DNA from: JACRCG01 sp964524835
GTDB lineage: Bacteria; Desulfobacterota; Desulfuromonadia; Geobacterales; Pseudopelobacteraceae
Direction: 5' to 3'
DNA: 64,000 nucleotides
Assembly (NCBI GenBank): GCA_964524835.1
Contig: CAZGEG010000010.1
Coordinates: 62,001 to 126,000, forward strand
Position 1 is the stretch's first letter, and every line of letters starts with the position of its first letter. Below the pieces are notes generated by a model. That model made no database searches and had not been told where the DNA came from. It worked only from the letters and a program-made list of their open reading frames with translations. Both the position numbers and the translations under genes were made by a program. This document shows, piece after piece, positions 8,010 through 16,682 of this stretch.

Positions 8010-9371
8010 CTATTCGCTCCGGTCACTCAGATTTTCAAAACGGGTATGCTCGCCAAAAAATGCCATGCTGACCGTGCCGATCGCGCCGTTACGCTGCTTG
8101 CCGATAATCAGTTCGGCGTTGCGGTCATGCCCCTGGGTGCAGGAACCGTCCCGTTTGCGGCACTGCTCGCAGTAGACCGCCTCGCGGTAGACGAACATGA
8201 TTACGTCGGCATCCTGTTCGATGGCGCCCGATTCGCGCAGATCGCTCATCATCGGCCGCTTGTCGGCGCGTTTCTCAAGTTCCCGGTTGAGCTGGGAGAG
8301 GGCCACTACCGGCACACTCAGCTCTTTGGCCAGCGCCTTAAGGGACTGGGAAATCTCCGAAATTTCCTGCTGACGCGATTCGATGCGGGTGCCCGCTTTC
8401 ATCAGCTGCAGATAGTCGACAATGATCAGCCCGATATCATGTTCACTCTTCAGGCGGCGTGCCTTGGAGCGGAGTTCCAGGACGCTGATGGCAGGGGTGT
8501 CGTCGATGAAAATCTTGGCGTCATGAAGAATTCCGGCCGCCCTGGTCAGGCGGGGCCAGTCACTGTCATGGAAGTGACCGGTGCGCATCCGTCCGAAGTC
8601 AACCCGGGCGATGGAGGCGAGAAAACGCATGACCAGGTCTTCCTTGCCCATTTCCAGGGAGAAGATGACCGAGGGGGTCTTTTTCTTGCTTTCGGCGCTG
8701 GCGTGTTGGGCGATGTTGAGTGCCAGCGTTGTTTTGCCCATCGAAGGACGGGCGGCGATGATGATAAGGTTGCCCGGCTGGAAGCCGGCGGTCATCTGGT
8801 CGAGGTCGGTATAACCGGTCGGCACGCCGGTGATGTGCTCCTTGCGGTCATTGAGCGATTTGAGGATTTTGAAGGCCTCTTTGATAAGCGGCTGGATCGG
8901 CACATACTGCGGCCTCAGCTTGTTCTCGCCAATTTCATAGAGATCCTTCTGGGCCTTGTCCAGCAGCTCATTGACATCGGTCTGATCTTCATAGCTCCGG
9001 GTGACGATCCCGGTGGCGATCGTGATCAACTTGCGGTTGACCGACTTCTCCTTGACGATCTTGCAGTAGTAGGTGATGTTGGCTGCGGTCGGGACGTAAT
9101 CGACCAGCATGAGCAGGTAGGCGGCGCCGCCGATCTCATCCAGCTCCCCTTTTTTTTTCAGGGTTTCGGTCAGTGTCACCAGGTCGCACGGCTCACGCCT
9201 GTCGGAAAGCTGCATCATCGCCAGAAAAATCTTGCGATGTACCTCGCGGTAGAAATCTTCCGGAACGATGCTTTCCAGCACCCGGTTGATGGCGTCGTTG
9301 TCTATCAGGATTCCGCCCAGGATCGACATTTCGGCATCGAGGTTCTGGGGGGGGAGTTTTACATCAGTCAT
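8010..9371 (-). CDS. dnaB: replicative DNA helicase DnaB
   Basis: A 453-aa hexameric replicative helicase. The N-terminal domain starts LPPQNLDAEMSILGG; the RecA-like C-terminal domain carries Walker A ARPSMGKT at 207-214, the Walker B strand LIIVDYLQLM, and the SRQQEISEISQSLK and ALSQLNRELEKR motifs. A CEQCRKRDGSC insert near the C-terminus adds three cysteines of unknown role. No intein is present at the P-loop or the C-terminal sites. It is 24 bp downstream of trhP and 33 bp upstream of the GspE-like gene on the same strand. Confidence 0.97.
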   Translation of the reverse strand: MTDVKLPPQNLDAEMSILGGILIDNDAINRVLESIVPEDFYREVHRKIFLAMMQLSDRREPCDLVTLTETLKKKGELDEIGGAAYLLMLVDYVPTAANITYYCKIVKEKSVNRKLITIATGIVTRSYEDQTDVNELLDKAQKDLYEIGENKLRPQYVPIQPLIKEAFKILKSLNDRKEHITGVPTGYTDLDQMTAGFQPGNLIIIAARPSMGKTTLALNIAQHASAESKKKTPSVIFSLEMGKEDLVMRFLASIARVDFGRMRTGHFHDSDWPRLTRAAGILHDAKIFIDDTPAISVLELRSKARRLKSEHDIGLIIVDYLQLMKAGTRIESRQQEISEISQSLKALAKELSVPVVALSQLNRELEKRADKRPMMSDLRESGAIEQDADVIMFVYREAVYCEQCRKRDGSCTQGHDRNAELIIGKQRNGAIGTVSMAFFGEHTRFENLSDRSE

Positions 9372-9395
9372 GTGGATGTTTCCTTGGATTTCCGG

Positions 9396-10640
9396 TTATA
9401 TTACTTTCACAGGTTCAATTTTCTCGCGCCGCAGCAGATCTCCCGCTTCGACCGCAAACGGTACCGTCAGAAGTATCCGCTGGTTGGGGTTGGCGACCTC
9501 CGCCGGGACGGCAGCTCCCCGCTCGGGAAGGGAAGAAAAGTGCTGCAGGATCAGGATGTCGCTCCGCATCCCCGGCCCGATGAATTCGATCGCGTCGCCG
9601 GCCTTGATCCGGTTCCGCACGCTGACCAGTAGAGTCCCGTCCCCCCGAACCTCATCGACGACCCCGACGAAATCGTGACTGCGGATGTAGGCCGACTCGT
9701 ACTCCTGCCCGACGTTGCGCGGCTGGCCGAAGAGGAAGCCGGTTGTATAGCCGCGATGGCTCAGTTTGGCCAGTTCGTCAAGCCATTCCGGCCGGCAGCT
9801 CCACCCATCCGGGTCGGCGAGGTATTCGTCAAGCGCCTGGCGATACACCCGCAGCACCGACGCGACATAGTTGATCCCCTTCATGCGTCCTTCGATCTTG
9901 AGTGCGTGCACCCCGCTTGCGACGAGGGCCGGGATATGCTCCAGCAGGCAGAGGTCGCGGGAGTTGAAGATAAAGGTGCCGTTCTCGTCCTCAACGACCG
10001 GAAAATATTCTCCCGGTCGTGATTCCTCCACCAGATGGTAGCTCCAGCGGCAGGGGTGGGTGCATTCTCCCTGGTTGGCGTCGCGTCCGGTCAGCATGCT
10101 GGAAATCAGGCAGCGCCCGGAATAGGAAATGCAGAGCGCGCCGTGCACGAACGCCTCACATTCCAGTCCCGGGACTTTTGTCACCGTTTCGCGGATGTTG
10201 TCGAGGCTCATTTCACGGGCCAGGTTGATCCGGCGGATACCCTGCTGCTGCCAGAACCGGGCGGAGCGCCAGTTGATCGTGTTGGCCTGGGTCGAAAGAT
10301 GCAGTTCGCGCTCCGGCGATACCTGGCGCACCGCATCGATCACCCCCGGGTCGGCAACAATATAGGCGTCGAAGGGGAGCGGAGCTATCTGCGCCAGATA
10401 TGCCTCCAACTCCGGAAGCGACTCGTTGCGCGGGTAGCTGTTAATCGTCAGGTAGACTTTAACATCCCTGTCATGGCAGAAATCAAGGGAGGCTTTCATT
10501 TCATCAATGGAAAAGTTGTCGGCCATGTTGCGAAGCCCGAAGGCCTGCCCGCCAAGATACACGGCATCGGCACCGTAATGCACCGAAATTCTTAGTTTTT
10601 CCATATTACCTGCCGGAGCAAGCAATTCAGGTCTCTGCAT
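9396..10640 (-). CDS. trhP: tRNA uridine-5-hydroxylation protein, peptidase U32 family (TrhP/YegQ)
   Basis: A 414-aa U32 protein closely resembling YegQ/TrhP, which with TrhO-type pathways forms 5-hydroxyuridine in tRNA. Motifs: ELLAPAGN near the N-terminus, GADAVYLGG, FVHGALCISYSGRCL, the cysteine-rich NQGECTHPCRW that likely ligates Fe-S, and ALKIEGRMK. The reading frame extends upstream to 10742, but those 34 codons are AT-rich and non-conserved, so ATG at 10640 is chosen. The gene is divergent from the YbgF-like lipoprotein gene; both promoters must lie in 10641-10800. Confidence 0.88.
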   Translation of the reverse strand: MQRPELLAPAGNMEKLRISVHYGADAVYLGGQAFGLRNMADNFSIDEMKASLDFCHDRDVKVYLTINSYPRNESLPELEAYLAQIAPLPFDAYIVADPGVIDAVRQVSPERELHLSTQANTINWRSARFWQQQGIRRINLAREMSLDNIRETVTKVPGLECEAFVHGALCISYSGRCLISSMLTGRDANQGECTHPCRWSYHLVEESRPGEYFPVVEDENGTFIFNSRDLCLLEHIPALVASGVHALKIEGRMKGINYVASVLRVYRQALDEYLADPDGWSCRPEWLDELAKLSHRGYTTGFLFGQPRNVGQEYESAYIRSHDFVGVVDEVRGDGTLLVSVRNRIKAGDAIEFIGPGMRSDILILQHFSSLPERGAAVPAEVANPNQRILLTVPFAVEAGDLLRREKIEPVKVI

Positions 10641-10742
10641 GGGGGGTCCAATATAAATATATATGGTGGCATTTATGATGATTCGCGGGGATTGGATGCT
10701 ACCATAATCAGTCTGCCAATAAAACTGAAAAGCACCTTTCAC

Positions 10743-10770
10743 TTGACAAAGGCCACTATATCGCTTTAAT
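10743..10770 (+). promoter_or_regulatory. sigma-70-like promoter for the YbgF-like gene
   Basis: TTGACA at 10743-10748 and TTTAAT at 10765-10770 with a 16-base spacer, about 30 bases ahead of the start codon. It lies in the divergent region with trhP. Confidence 0.55.
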
Positions 10771-10800
10771 TATGAAAAACATGCGTTAAATGGGGGTATT

Positions 10801-11529
10801 ATGTCGTCAGGCATCCGATTGGTACCATATATTTGTCTGACTGTTTTTCTGTCAGGGTGCGCCGCCAACGACCTGGTGGTCAAACGTCAAGCCGAGTCCG
10901 AAGCAAAGATCGAGTTTCTGATTCAAGCATCAAAAAAAGCGGAACAGAGTCACAATGAACTTGCCGGCCTGCAGCAGGTGCTGGACGAGCGGCTTAAGTC
11001 GATGTCCGGTGACATAAAGCTCCTGAAGGAAGAAAACCGCGAGCTCAGAACTTCCCGTGACGAACTCGTGGTAAGGGTTGCGAATCTTGCAAAGCAGTCG
11101 CAAACGCCGAAAGTAGAGATAGTCAATCAACCGTCACCGGCCAAAGCGACAAGGGAGTCAGGCCCCCCCCCGGAATATCTCAAGGCCTTCGGTCTGTACA
11201 GTGCCAACAATTTCACCGCAGCCATAGAAGGTTTTGACTCGTTTCTCAAGGAGAACCCCCAGAGCGAATACGCCGCGAATGCGCTGTACTGGATTGGTGA
11301 GTGTCACTACACCTTGTCGGACCTTCCCAAGGCACAAGCGGCCTTTGCGATGGTTGCGGAGAGTTATCCGAAAAGCTCAAAAACCCCGGATGCTCTATTG
11401 AAGCTCGGTTACACACTGTCGGCACTGAAGGAAAAGGAAAAGGCCGCGGCTGTATTCGAGAGAATCATTACATCGTATCCAAGCAGCCCTGCTGCAATAA
11501 AAGCACGTGAACGCCTGAACGCACATTGA
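10801..11529 (+). CDS. YbgF/CpoB-like TPR lipoprotein
   Basis: A 242-aa lipoprotein with a type II signal peptide (lipobox LSGC, Cys20), a coiled-coil segment at about residues 30-105 (heptad-rich, Lys/Glu-rich), a short linker, and a C-terminal TPR domain (residues 128-240) with repeats such as YWIGECHYTLSDLPKAQAAF and LLKLGYTLSAL. This architecture matches YbgF/CpoB, the periplasmic partner of TolA that links peptidoglycan synthesis with outer-membrane constriction. No tol or pal genes flank it, so the Tol-Pal role is inferred from domain order alone. A LysM gene follows after 125 bp. Confidence 0.83.
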   Translation: MSSGIRLVPYICLTVFLSGCAANDLVVKRQAESEAKIEFLIQASKKAEQSHNELAGLQQVLDERLKSMSGDIKLLKEENRELRTSRDELVVRVANLAKQSQTPKVEIVNQPSPAKATRESGPPPEYLKAFGLYSANNFTAAIEGFDSFLKENPQSEYAANALYWIGECHYTLSDLPKAQAAFAMVAESYPKSSKTPDALLKLGYTLSALKEKEKAAAVFERIITSYPSSPAAIKARERLNAH

Positions 11530-11570
11530 GCCGGGTCTGCCCTGCTGTCCTACCTTGTCAGCCAGAATAC

Positions 11571-11626
11571 GTGCGATAACGAATTTGTTTTCTGCCGGAA
11601 AGGCGCGAGAACTAATTTCAGCTTAC
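11571..11626 (-). repeat. structured intergenic repeat, copy C
   Basis: Reading the minus strand, the element begins GTAAGCT at 11626 and shares GGCAGAAAA, TTCGTTA and CG-AC with the copies at 12744-12820 and 61198-61272. Here it lies between the YbgF-like and LysM genes, opposite to the direction of the flanking genes. The inner inverted repeat is imperfect in this copy. Confidence 0.55.
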
Positions 11627-11654
11627 CAAATCAAAGGCGAATGAGGTGCCCTTC

Positions 11655-12680
11655 ATGAAAATCAGATTGCTGCTGCTGTTGGCGCTTTTGGTCACGCCAT
11701 CTTATGTGTTTGCCGCCGGCCAGGACGAGCCTGCCGTTTATACCATCAAACGGGGTGATACGCTCTGGGGACTTTCTGACCGCTTTATCAAAGACCCCTG
11801 GTACTGGCCGGACATGTGGTCAAAAAACGGCCAGGTAACCAACCCTCATTTTATTTATCCGGGCCAGATGCTGCGGATTTTTCCTGATCGGCTGGAGTTT
11901 GTTCCCAAGGAACAGACAGCGGCCGCCACTGAGCAAAAGAGCGCGCCCGCCGCGCCTGTGGCTGCGGTTGCTGAAACGCTTCAGGAGGTTGCCGCCGAGA
12001 AAACCTATACGCTCTACGGCACGGAAGGTTTCCTGCTGGAAAATGGTTTCAGACCCTTCGGCATGGTGATCGGGGCTCAGCACGACAGGATAGTGGCTGG
12101 TGTTGATGATATCGTCTACACAGATATCGGCTCCGATCATAAAGCCGGCGGCGGTGATAAATTCTCCGTGTATCGCAAGGACGCGTCGGTCTCCCACCCG
12201 CTGAACAATGAGGAGATGGGAAACAAGATGATTCCGCTCGGCACCCTTCAACTGACCGATGTGGAGCGGAAATCGTCCCGGGCCATAATAACAAGGTCTT
12301 CACGGGAAATCAGCCCGGGCGCCTACCTGCTCCCCTACAAGGAAAACCGCCGGCGGGAAATAACCCTTAAAAGCTCCAGGTATGATCTCAAAGGGTACAT
12401 CATAGAAAGCTACAGCGGTGTCAGTATCATTGCCGCCGGAGATATCGTCTATATAGACCTGGGATCCAGCCAGGGGGCCGAGGTCGGCAACATGCTCTAT
12501 ATCGTACGGGATGTGACGATCGATCAGCGGTATGTGGAAGGGCGAATCGATAAACTGCCTCAAGAACTGCTGGGGGCACTTGTAATCCTCGAAACCGGCA
12601 AAAAAACTGCTACCGCCCTGGTCGTCAAGAGCATCGACACCATCTATAAAGGCGACCGGATCGTCAGCCAAACGAAGTGA
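11655..12680 (+). CDS. LysM peptidoglycan-binding secreted protein
   Basis: A 341-aa protein with a Sec signal peptide (cleavage after VFAA, about residue 20) and a LysM domain at about residues 27-75 (YTIKRGDTLWGLSDRFIKDPWYWPDMWSKN). The remaining 250 residues are a beta-rich region with no domain I recognise, ending SIDTIYKGDRIVS; similar LysM proteins often precede dprA in Geobacter-type genomes. ATG at 11655 is preferred over GTG at 11646 because GAGGTG lies seven bases ahead of it. An intrinsic terminator follows the stop codon by about 20 bases. It probably anchors to the cell wall in the periplasm. Confidence 0.88.
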   Translation: MKIRLLLLLALLVTPSYVFAAGQDEPAVYTIKRGDTLWGLSDRFIKDPWYWPDMWSKNGQVTNPHFIYPGQMLRIFPDRLEFVPKEQTAAATEQKSAPAAPVAAVAETLQEVAAEKTYTLYGTEGFLLENGFRPFGMVIGAQHDRIVAGVDDIVYTDIGSDHKAGGGDKFSVYRKDASVSHPLNNEEMGNKMIPLGTLQLTDVERKSSRAIITRSSREISPGAYLLPYKENRRREITLKSSRYDLKGYIIESYSGVSIIAAGDIVYIDLGSSQGAEVGNMLYIVRDVTIDQRYVEGRIDKLPQELLGALVILETGKKTATALVVKSIDTIYKGDRIVSQTK

Positions 12681-12702
12681 CCGAACTACTTTAACACGCT
12701 CA

Positions 12703-12729
12703 AGACCGGCTTCGGGCCGGTCTTTTTTT
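12703..12729 (+). terminator. intrinsic terminator after the LysM gene
   Basis: Stem AGACCGGC/GCCGGTCT (12703-12710, 12716-12723) with loop and seven T. It ends the lipoprotein-LysM transcription unit. Confidence 0.9.
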
Positions 12730-12743
12730 ATCGTGCCCGGTTA

Positions 12744-12820
12744 GTAAGCTAGAAGTTGTTTTCTGCGCTACTAAGGCAGAAAATAACTTCGTTAACGAAC
12801 TTATCCCGTTTATCGGGACT
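12744..12820 (+). repeat. structured intergenic repeat, copy A
   Basis: The element begins GTAAGCT and contains a 13-bp hairpin (arms AAGTTGTTTTCTG and CAGAAAATAACTT, one G-U pair) and a second small hairpin CCCG-tttat-CGGG. It aligns over its whole length with copy B at 61198-61272 and in part with copy C at 11571-11626. It lies just after a terminator and ends ten bases before the dprA start, so it would be in the dprA leader RNA. Confidence 0.65.
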
Positions 12821-12830
12821 AGGTGTAGAA

Positions 12831-13925
12831 ATGGAAAATTTCTATTGGATAGGTCTCAAAGCGGTTCCCGGTATCGGTAATGTCGCCTTCCGGCGTATTC
12901 TGGAGCGTTTTGAAACACCTGAAGCAGCGTTGAAGGCAGCTCCCGCGTCACTTACCGGCATCAGAGGCGTGACTCCTGCGACCGTCGAGGGGATAAAAAA
13001 CGGCGACTGGCGGCGCTTTGCGGAAGAGGAGTGCAGAAGGCTTGAGGCGGGCTCTGTACGTCTGGTGACGTATATCTCGAGTGACTACCCCAAATCTCTG
13101 TTCGAAATACCCGATCCACCACCGTTTCTGTACATCAAAGGGGAATTGCGCTCCCGGGAGCTTTCAATTGCCATCGTCGGCTCGCGCCGGGCGACATCCT
13201 ACGGCTTGTTGACGACCGGAAAGCTGGCCGAAGGGCTCGTCGCCAACGGGGTGTGTGTCGTGTCGGGGATGGCGCGCGGAGTCGATACGGCGGCCCACAA
13301 GGGAGCGCTCAAGGCGGGTGGAAGAAGCATCGGCGTCCTGGGGTGCGGCGTTGACAAAATCTATCCCCCTGAAAACCGCACGCTCTTCGAGGAGATGGCG
13401 GACAAGGGGTGCCTGGTGTCCGAATTCCCGCTGGGAACCCTGCCGCTGGCCGAAAATTTTCCGCGCCGCAACCGCATCATCAGCGGACTCTCCAGCGGAG
13501 TGCTGGTTGTTGAGGCCGCCGAGAAAAGCGGCTCGCTGATCACAGCCCAGTACGCCCTGGAGCATGGTCGCGATGTTTTTGCCGTGCCGGGTAATATTTC
13601 GTTCGCCACCAGTCGCGGCTGCAATCGCCTGATCAAGCAGGGAGCCAAGCTGGTGGATTGTGTCGAGGATATTATTGAGGAGCTGGCGGGGGGTGTCCTG
13701 GCATCAGCAGGCACGCCATTATTTCAGCCGTCTCCCCGCACCTTTGCGCTGACGCCGAAAGAGGCGGCCATTTACGAGCTGCTGGCCCGCTCGCCGTTGC
13801 ACATAGATGACATCATCTCCCAAACGGAATTGACAGCCGGGGAGGTTTCCTCTATGTTACTGCACCTTGAACTCAAGGGGGCGGTCACACCGCTTCCCGG
13901 AACACACTACGCCGTAAATGGATAA
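12831..13925 (+). CDS. dprA: DNA-processing protein DprA
   Basis: A 364-aa DprA/Smf protein, which loads RecA onto incoming single-stranded DNA in transformation. It has an N-terminal helix-hairpin-helix region (VPGIGNVAFRRIL, GIRGVTPATVEGI), the Rossmann-like core (IAIVGSRRATSYG, VVSGMARGVDTAAHKGAL, GCGVDKIYPPENR, FPRRNRIISGLS, EKSGSLITAQYALEHGRDVFAVPG), and a C-terminal winged-helix-like domain (LTPKEAAIYELLA). The frame extends 25 codons upstream into the repeat element; ATG at 12831, preceded by AGGTG, is the sensible start. topA starts 14 bp downstream and is probably cotranscribed. Confidence 0.94.
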   Translation: MENFYWIGLKAVPGIGNVAFRRILERFETPEAALKAAPASLTGIRGVTPATVEGIKNGDWRRFAEEECRRLEAGSVRLVTYISSDYPKSLFEIPDPPPFLYIKGELRSRELSIAIVGSRRATSYGLLTTGKLAEGLVANGVCVVSGMARGVDTAAHKGALKAGGRSIGVLGCGVDKIYPPENRTLFEEMADKGCLVSEFPLGTLPLAENFPRRNRIISGLSSGVLVVEAAEKSGSLITAQYALEHGRDVFAVPGNISFATSRGCNRLIKQGAKLVDCVEDIIEELAGGVLASAGTPLFQPSPRTFALTPKEAAIYELLARSPLHIDDIISQTELTAGEVSSMLLHLELKGAVTPLPGTHYAVNG

Positions 13926-13939
13926 GGACTCTTTTACTT

Positions 13940-16240
13940 ATGTCGAAAAACCTTGTAATCGTCGAATCCCCCGCCAAGGGGAAAACCATAGAAAAATTTC
14001 TGGGCCCGGATTATAAGGTCCTGGCCTCGTTCGGGCATGTGCGTGCCCTTCCGAGCAAGCAGGGCTCAGTCGATATCGAGAAGGGGTTCGAGCCCAAGTA
14101 TCACGTGCTGCCGGAAAGCAAGAAACATCTCGATGCGATCAAAGCCGCGCTCAAGGGGGCGGACACGCTGCTGCTGGCAACCGACCCCGACCGTGAAGGG
14201 GAAGCGATCTCCTGGCATCTGCTCGCGGCGCTCGGGCTGGATAAAAAGAGCCCCGGCATCAAAATCCGGCGGGTCGAGTTCCACGAAATCACCAAAGAGG
14301 CTATTCTGCACGCCGTCAAAAATCCCCGCGACATCGCGCTTGATCTGGTGAACGCCCAGCAGGCCCGTTCGATTCTGGATTATCTGGTCGGCTTCACCCT
14401 CTCGCCGTTTCTCTGGAAAAAGATCCGCTACGGTCTTTCCGCCGGCCGTGTCCAGTCGGTGGCGCTCCGCCTGGTCTGTGAACGCGAAAAGGAGATACTG
14501 GCCTTCAATGAACAGGAATACTGGACTGTCGCCGCCCGTCTGGGTGTTGCGGCGGGTCAGGAGTTCAAGGCCGGTCTGGTGGATGTCGGGGGCAAAAAGC
14601 TCGGCAAGTTCGATATCCCCGGTGAGGATGTTGCGGCCGCGCTGAAAACGGCCTTGCAATCGGGCAGCTATAAGGTGGCAAAAGTCACCAAAACCGAGAA
14701 AAAACGCAATCCTTCCCCCCCCTTCACCACCTCGACCCTCCAGCAGGAGGCATCGCGCAAGCTCGGCTTCTCGGCCAAGAAGACCATGTCGACCGCGCAG
14801 AAGCTCTATGAAGGGATTGATATCGGCGAAGAGGGTACCGTCGGTCTGATAACCTACATGCGTACCGACAGCGTCAATCTTTCCACCCTGGCGCTGAAAG
14901 ATGCCCACGACGTCATCTCCGCCGCGTACGGGGTGGAATATGCGCTCCCCAAGCCGCGGATTTTCAAAACCAAATCCAAAAATGCCCAGGAGGCCCACGA
15001 GGCGGTCCGGCCGACCTATCTCGCCAAGACTCCGATCGAGTTGAAGAAATACCTGACTCCCGATCTGTACAAACTGTACGAGCTGATCTGGAAACGGACC
15101 GTCGCCTGCCAGATGGCCGAAGCGCTGCTGGACCAGACATCGGTTGACATCACCGCAGAGCTGGCCGCGCCGCTGACCGCCGGCCCGTTTGCCGGCTCTG
15201 CCAGAGCCGGACTGCGCGCTGCCGGAACGGTTATCCGCTTTCCCGGTTTCATGAAGCTCTATATCGAAGGGGTTGATGACCAGGACGAGGAAAAAGAGGG
15301 GCTGCTGCCGGCCATGAGCGAAGGTGCTCTGCTCAAGCTTCATGAAGTACTCCCCGAACAGCACTTCACCCAGCCGCCGCCACGCTACACCGAGGCGACC
15401 CTGGTCAAGACCCTGGAGGAGTACGGCATCGGCCGCCCGTCCACGTTTGCCTCGATCATGAATACCCTGGTGGAGAGAAAATACGCCCGTCTCGACAAGA
15501 AGCGCTTTTTTCCGGAAGATGTCGGCATGGTGGTCAGCGACCTGCTGACGGCCCATTTCCAGAAGTACGTAGACTACAACTTTACCGCCGGCCTGGAAGA
15601 GGAGCTGGATCAGGTTTCGCGCGGTGAGAAGGAGTGGAAGCCGCTCTTGAAGGAGTTCTGGGAGCCGTTTATCGCCCTTTTGAAACAGAAGGAGGGTGAA
15701 GTCAACAAGGCGGACCTGACGACGGAGGCTACCGATGAGCTCTGCCCGGAATGCGGCAAGCCGCTGGTCGTGAAGCTCGGCAAGCGCGGCAAGTTCATCG
15801 CCTGCTCCGGATTTCAGGAAGGGTGCAAGTATACCCGCAACGTCGATCAGGATGGGGAAATTGTAGAGCCGGTTATTTCCGAGGAAAAATGCGAAAAATG
15901 CGGACTGCCGATGCTGATCAAGGACGGCCGCTTCGGCAAGTATCTGGCCTGTTCCGGCTACCCGGCCTGCAAGAATATCCAGCCGCTGATCAAGCCGGTC
16001 AGCACCGGCGTGGTATGTCCGGAGTGCAAAGAAGGGCAGCTTATTGAGAAGAAGTCCCGCTTCGGTAAATTGTTTTATTCATGCAACCAATATCCGAAGT
16101 GCAAATTTGCCCTGTGGGATCTTCCGGTGGAGAGCCCCTGTCCGAAATGCGGCTTCCCGCTGCTGGTCAAAAAGATCTACAAGCGCAAGGGTGAATTCCT
16201 GAAGTGTCCCAAAGAGGGTTGCGACTACGTCAGCGAGTGA
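13940..16240 (+). CDS. topA: DNA topoisomerase I
   Basis: A 766-aa type IA topoisomerase that relaxes negative supercoils. The TOPRIM domain starts NLVIVESPAKGKTIEKFLG; the acidic triad region reads LLATDPDREGEAISWH; the active-site tyrosine is Tyr306 in GLITYMRTDS. The C-terminus carries four C4 zinc-ribbon repeats (starting CPECGKPL, CEKCGLPM, CPECKEGQ and CPKCGFPL), one more than the three of E. coli, and the protein ends within the last one. The dprA-topA order is common in many bacteria. An intrinsic terminator follows 37 bases after the stop codon. Confidence 0.97.
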   Translation: MSKNLVIVESPAKGKTIEKFLGPDYKVLASFGHVRALPSKQGSVDIEKGFEPKYHVLPESKKHLDAIKAALKGADTLLLATDPDREGEAISWHLLAALGLDKKSPGIKIRRVEFHEITKEAILHAVKNPRDIALDLVNAQQARSILDYLVGFTLSPFLWKKIRYGLSAGRVQSVALRLVCEREKEILAFNEQEYWTVAARLGVAAGQEFKAGLVDVGGKKLGKFDIPGEDVAAALKTALQSGSYKVAKVTKTEKKRNPSPPFTTSTLQQEASRKLGFSAKKTMSTAQKLYEGIDIGEEGTVGLITYMRTDSVNLSTLALKDAHDVISAAYGVEYALPKPRIFKTKSKNAQEAHEAVRPTYLAKTPIELKKYLTPDLYKLYELIWKRTVACQMAEALLDQTSVDITAELAAPLTAGPFAGSARAGLRAAGTVIRFPGFMKLYIEGVDDQDEEKEGLLPAMSEGALLKLHEVLPEQHFTQPPPRYTEATLVKTLEEYGIGRPSTFASIMNTLVERKYARLDKKRFFPEDVGMVVSDLLTAHFQKYVDYNFTAGLEEELDQVSRGEKEWKPLLKEFWEPFIALLKQKEGEVNKADLTTEATDELCPECGKPLVVKLGKRGKFIACSGFQEGCKYTRNVDQDGEIVEPVISEEKCEKCGLPMLIKDGRFGKYLACSGYPACKNIQPLIKPVSTGVVCPECKEGQLIEKKSRFGKLFYSCNQYPKCKFALWDLPVESPCPKCGFPLLVKKIYKRKGEFLKCPKEGCDYVSE

Positions 16241-16276
16241 ATAAAGTGGTGAGAATAGCTAGTGTAAGTTCGTCTT

Positions 16277-16305
16277 AAAGGCGGGGTGTGACCCCCGCCT
16301 TTTTT
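16277..16305 (+). terminator. intrinsic terminator after topA
   Basis: Stem AAGGCGGGG/CCCCGCCTT (16278-16286, 16293-16301) followed by T-rich sequence. It marks the left limit of the accessory island. Confidence 0.9.
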
Positions 16306-16682
16306 CTTGCTTGCGTGCTGGCCCTGCGTATAATCTGCCGTAAATATTTGGTAGTAAGTTCCAGAAAGGTGTCGTACCGTCATAAAAAACAAAAGCATAA
16401 AAATGGATACTGTTTTAATAACTTGGCAGAAATGAAATATTTTGAATTGACGGGCGAGGTTAAAATGGTGGCGCAAGTAGCGAGGGCTAGTGTATAAATA
16501 ATGCGTTTATATTTTGGTTTAATAGTTGAATCAGAAAGATAAAGTAGAAAATTTCAGCCAATAAACCGATGTGTATCGTGATTGTGACGTATTATGTCGA
16601 ACGGCTGTGGTATTGAAGAACTTTGACAGAGTTGATTGACTGAATAGGGCTGCTGCTCATCATAATTGAGAGATACTAATCC
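16306..16682 (+). promoter_or_regulatory. AT-rich region ahead of the restriction-like module
   Basis: About 375 bases without a convincing gene; the short open frames here lack coding character. Base composition is visibly more AT-rich than the flanking housekeeping genes. TTGACA at 16623-16628 and TTGACT at 16636-16641 are possible -35 elements; CATAAT at 16661-16666 is a possible -10, but spacing (19) is not ideal. The methyltransferase start at 16683 has only a weak GAGAG ahead of it. Confidence 0.45.

Noticed and set aside
7992..9632. 546-aa plus-strand open frame opposite dnaB
   Set aside because: Antisense to a clear replicative helicase; composition typical of shadow frames in high-GC genes and no recognisable domain.
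10641..10742. 34-codon N-terminal extension of trhP
   Set aside because: AT-rich, unconserved, and contains the promoter region of the divergent gene.
14066..15556. 496-aa minus-strand frame opposite topA
   Set aside because: Shadow of the topA coding sequence; no ribosome site or conserved motif.
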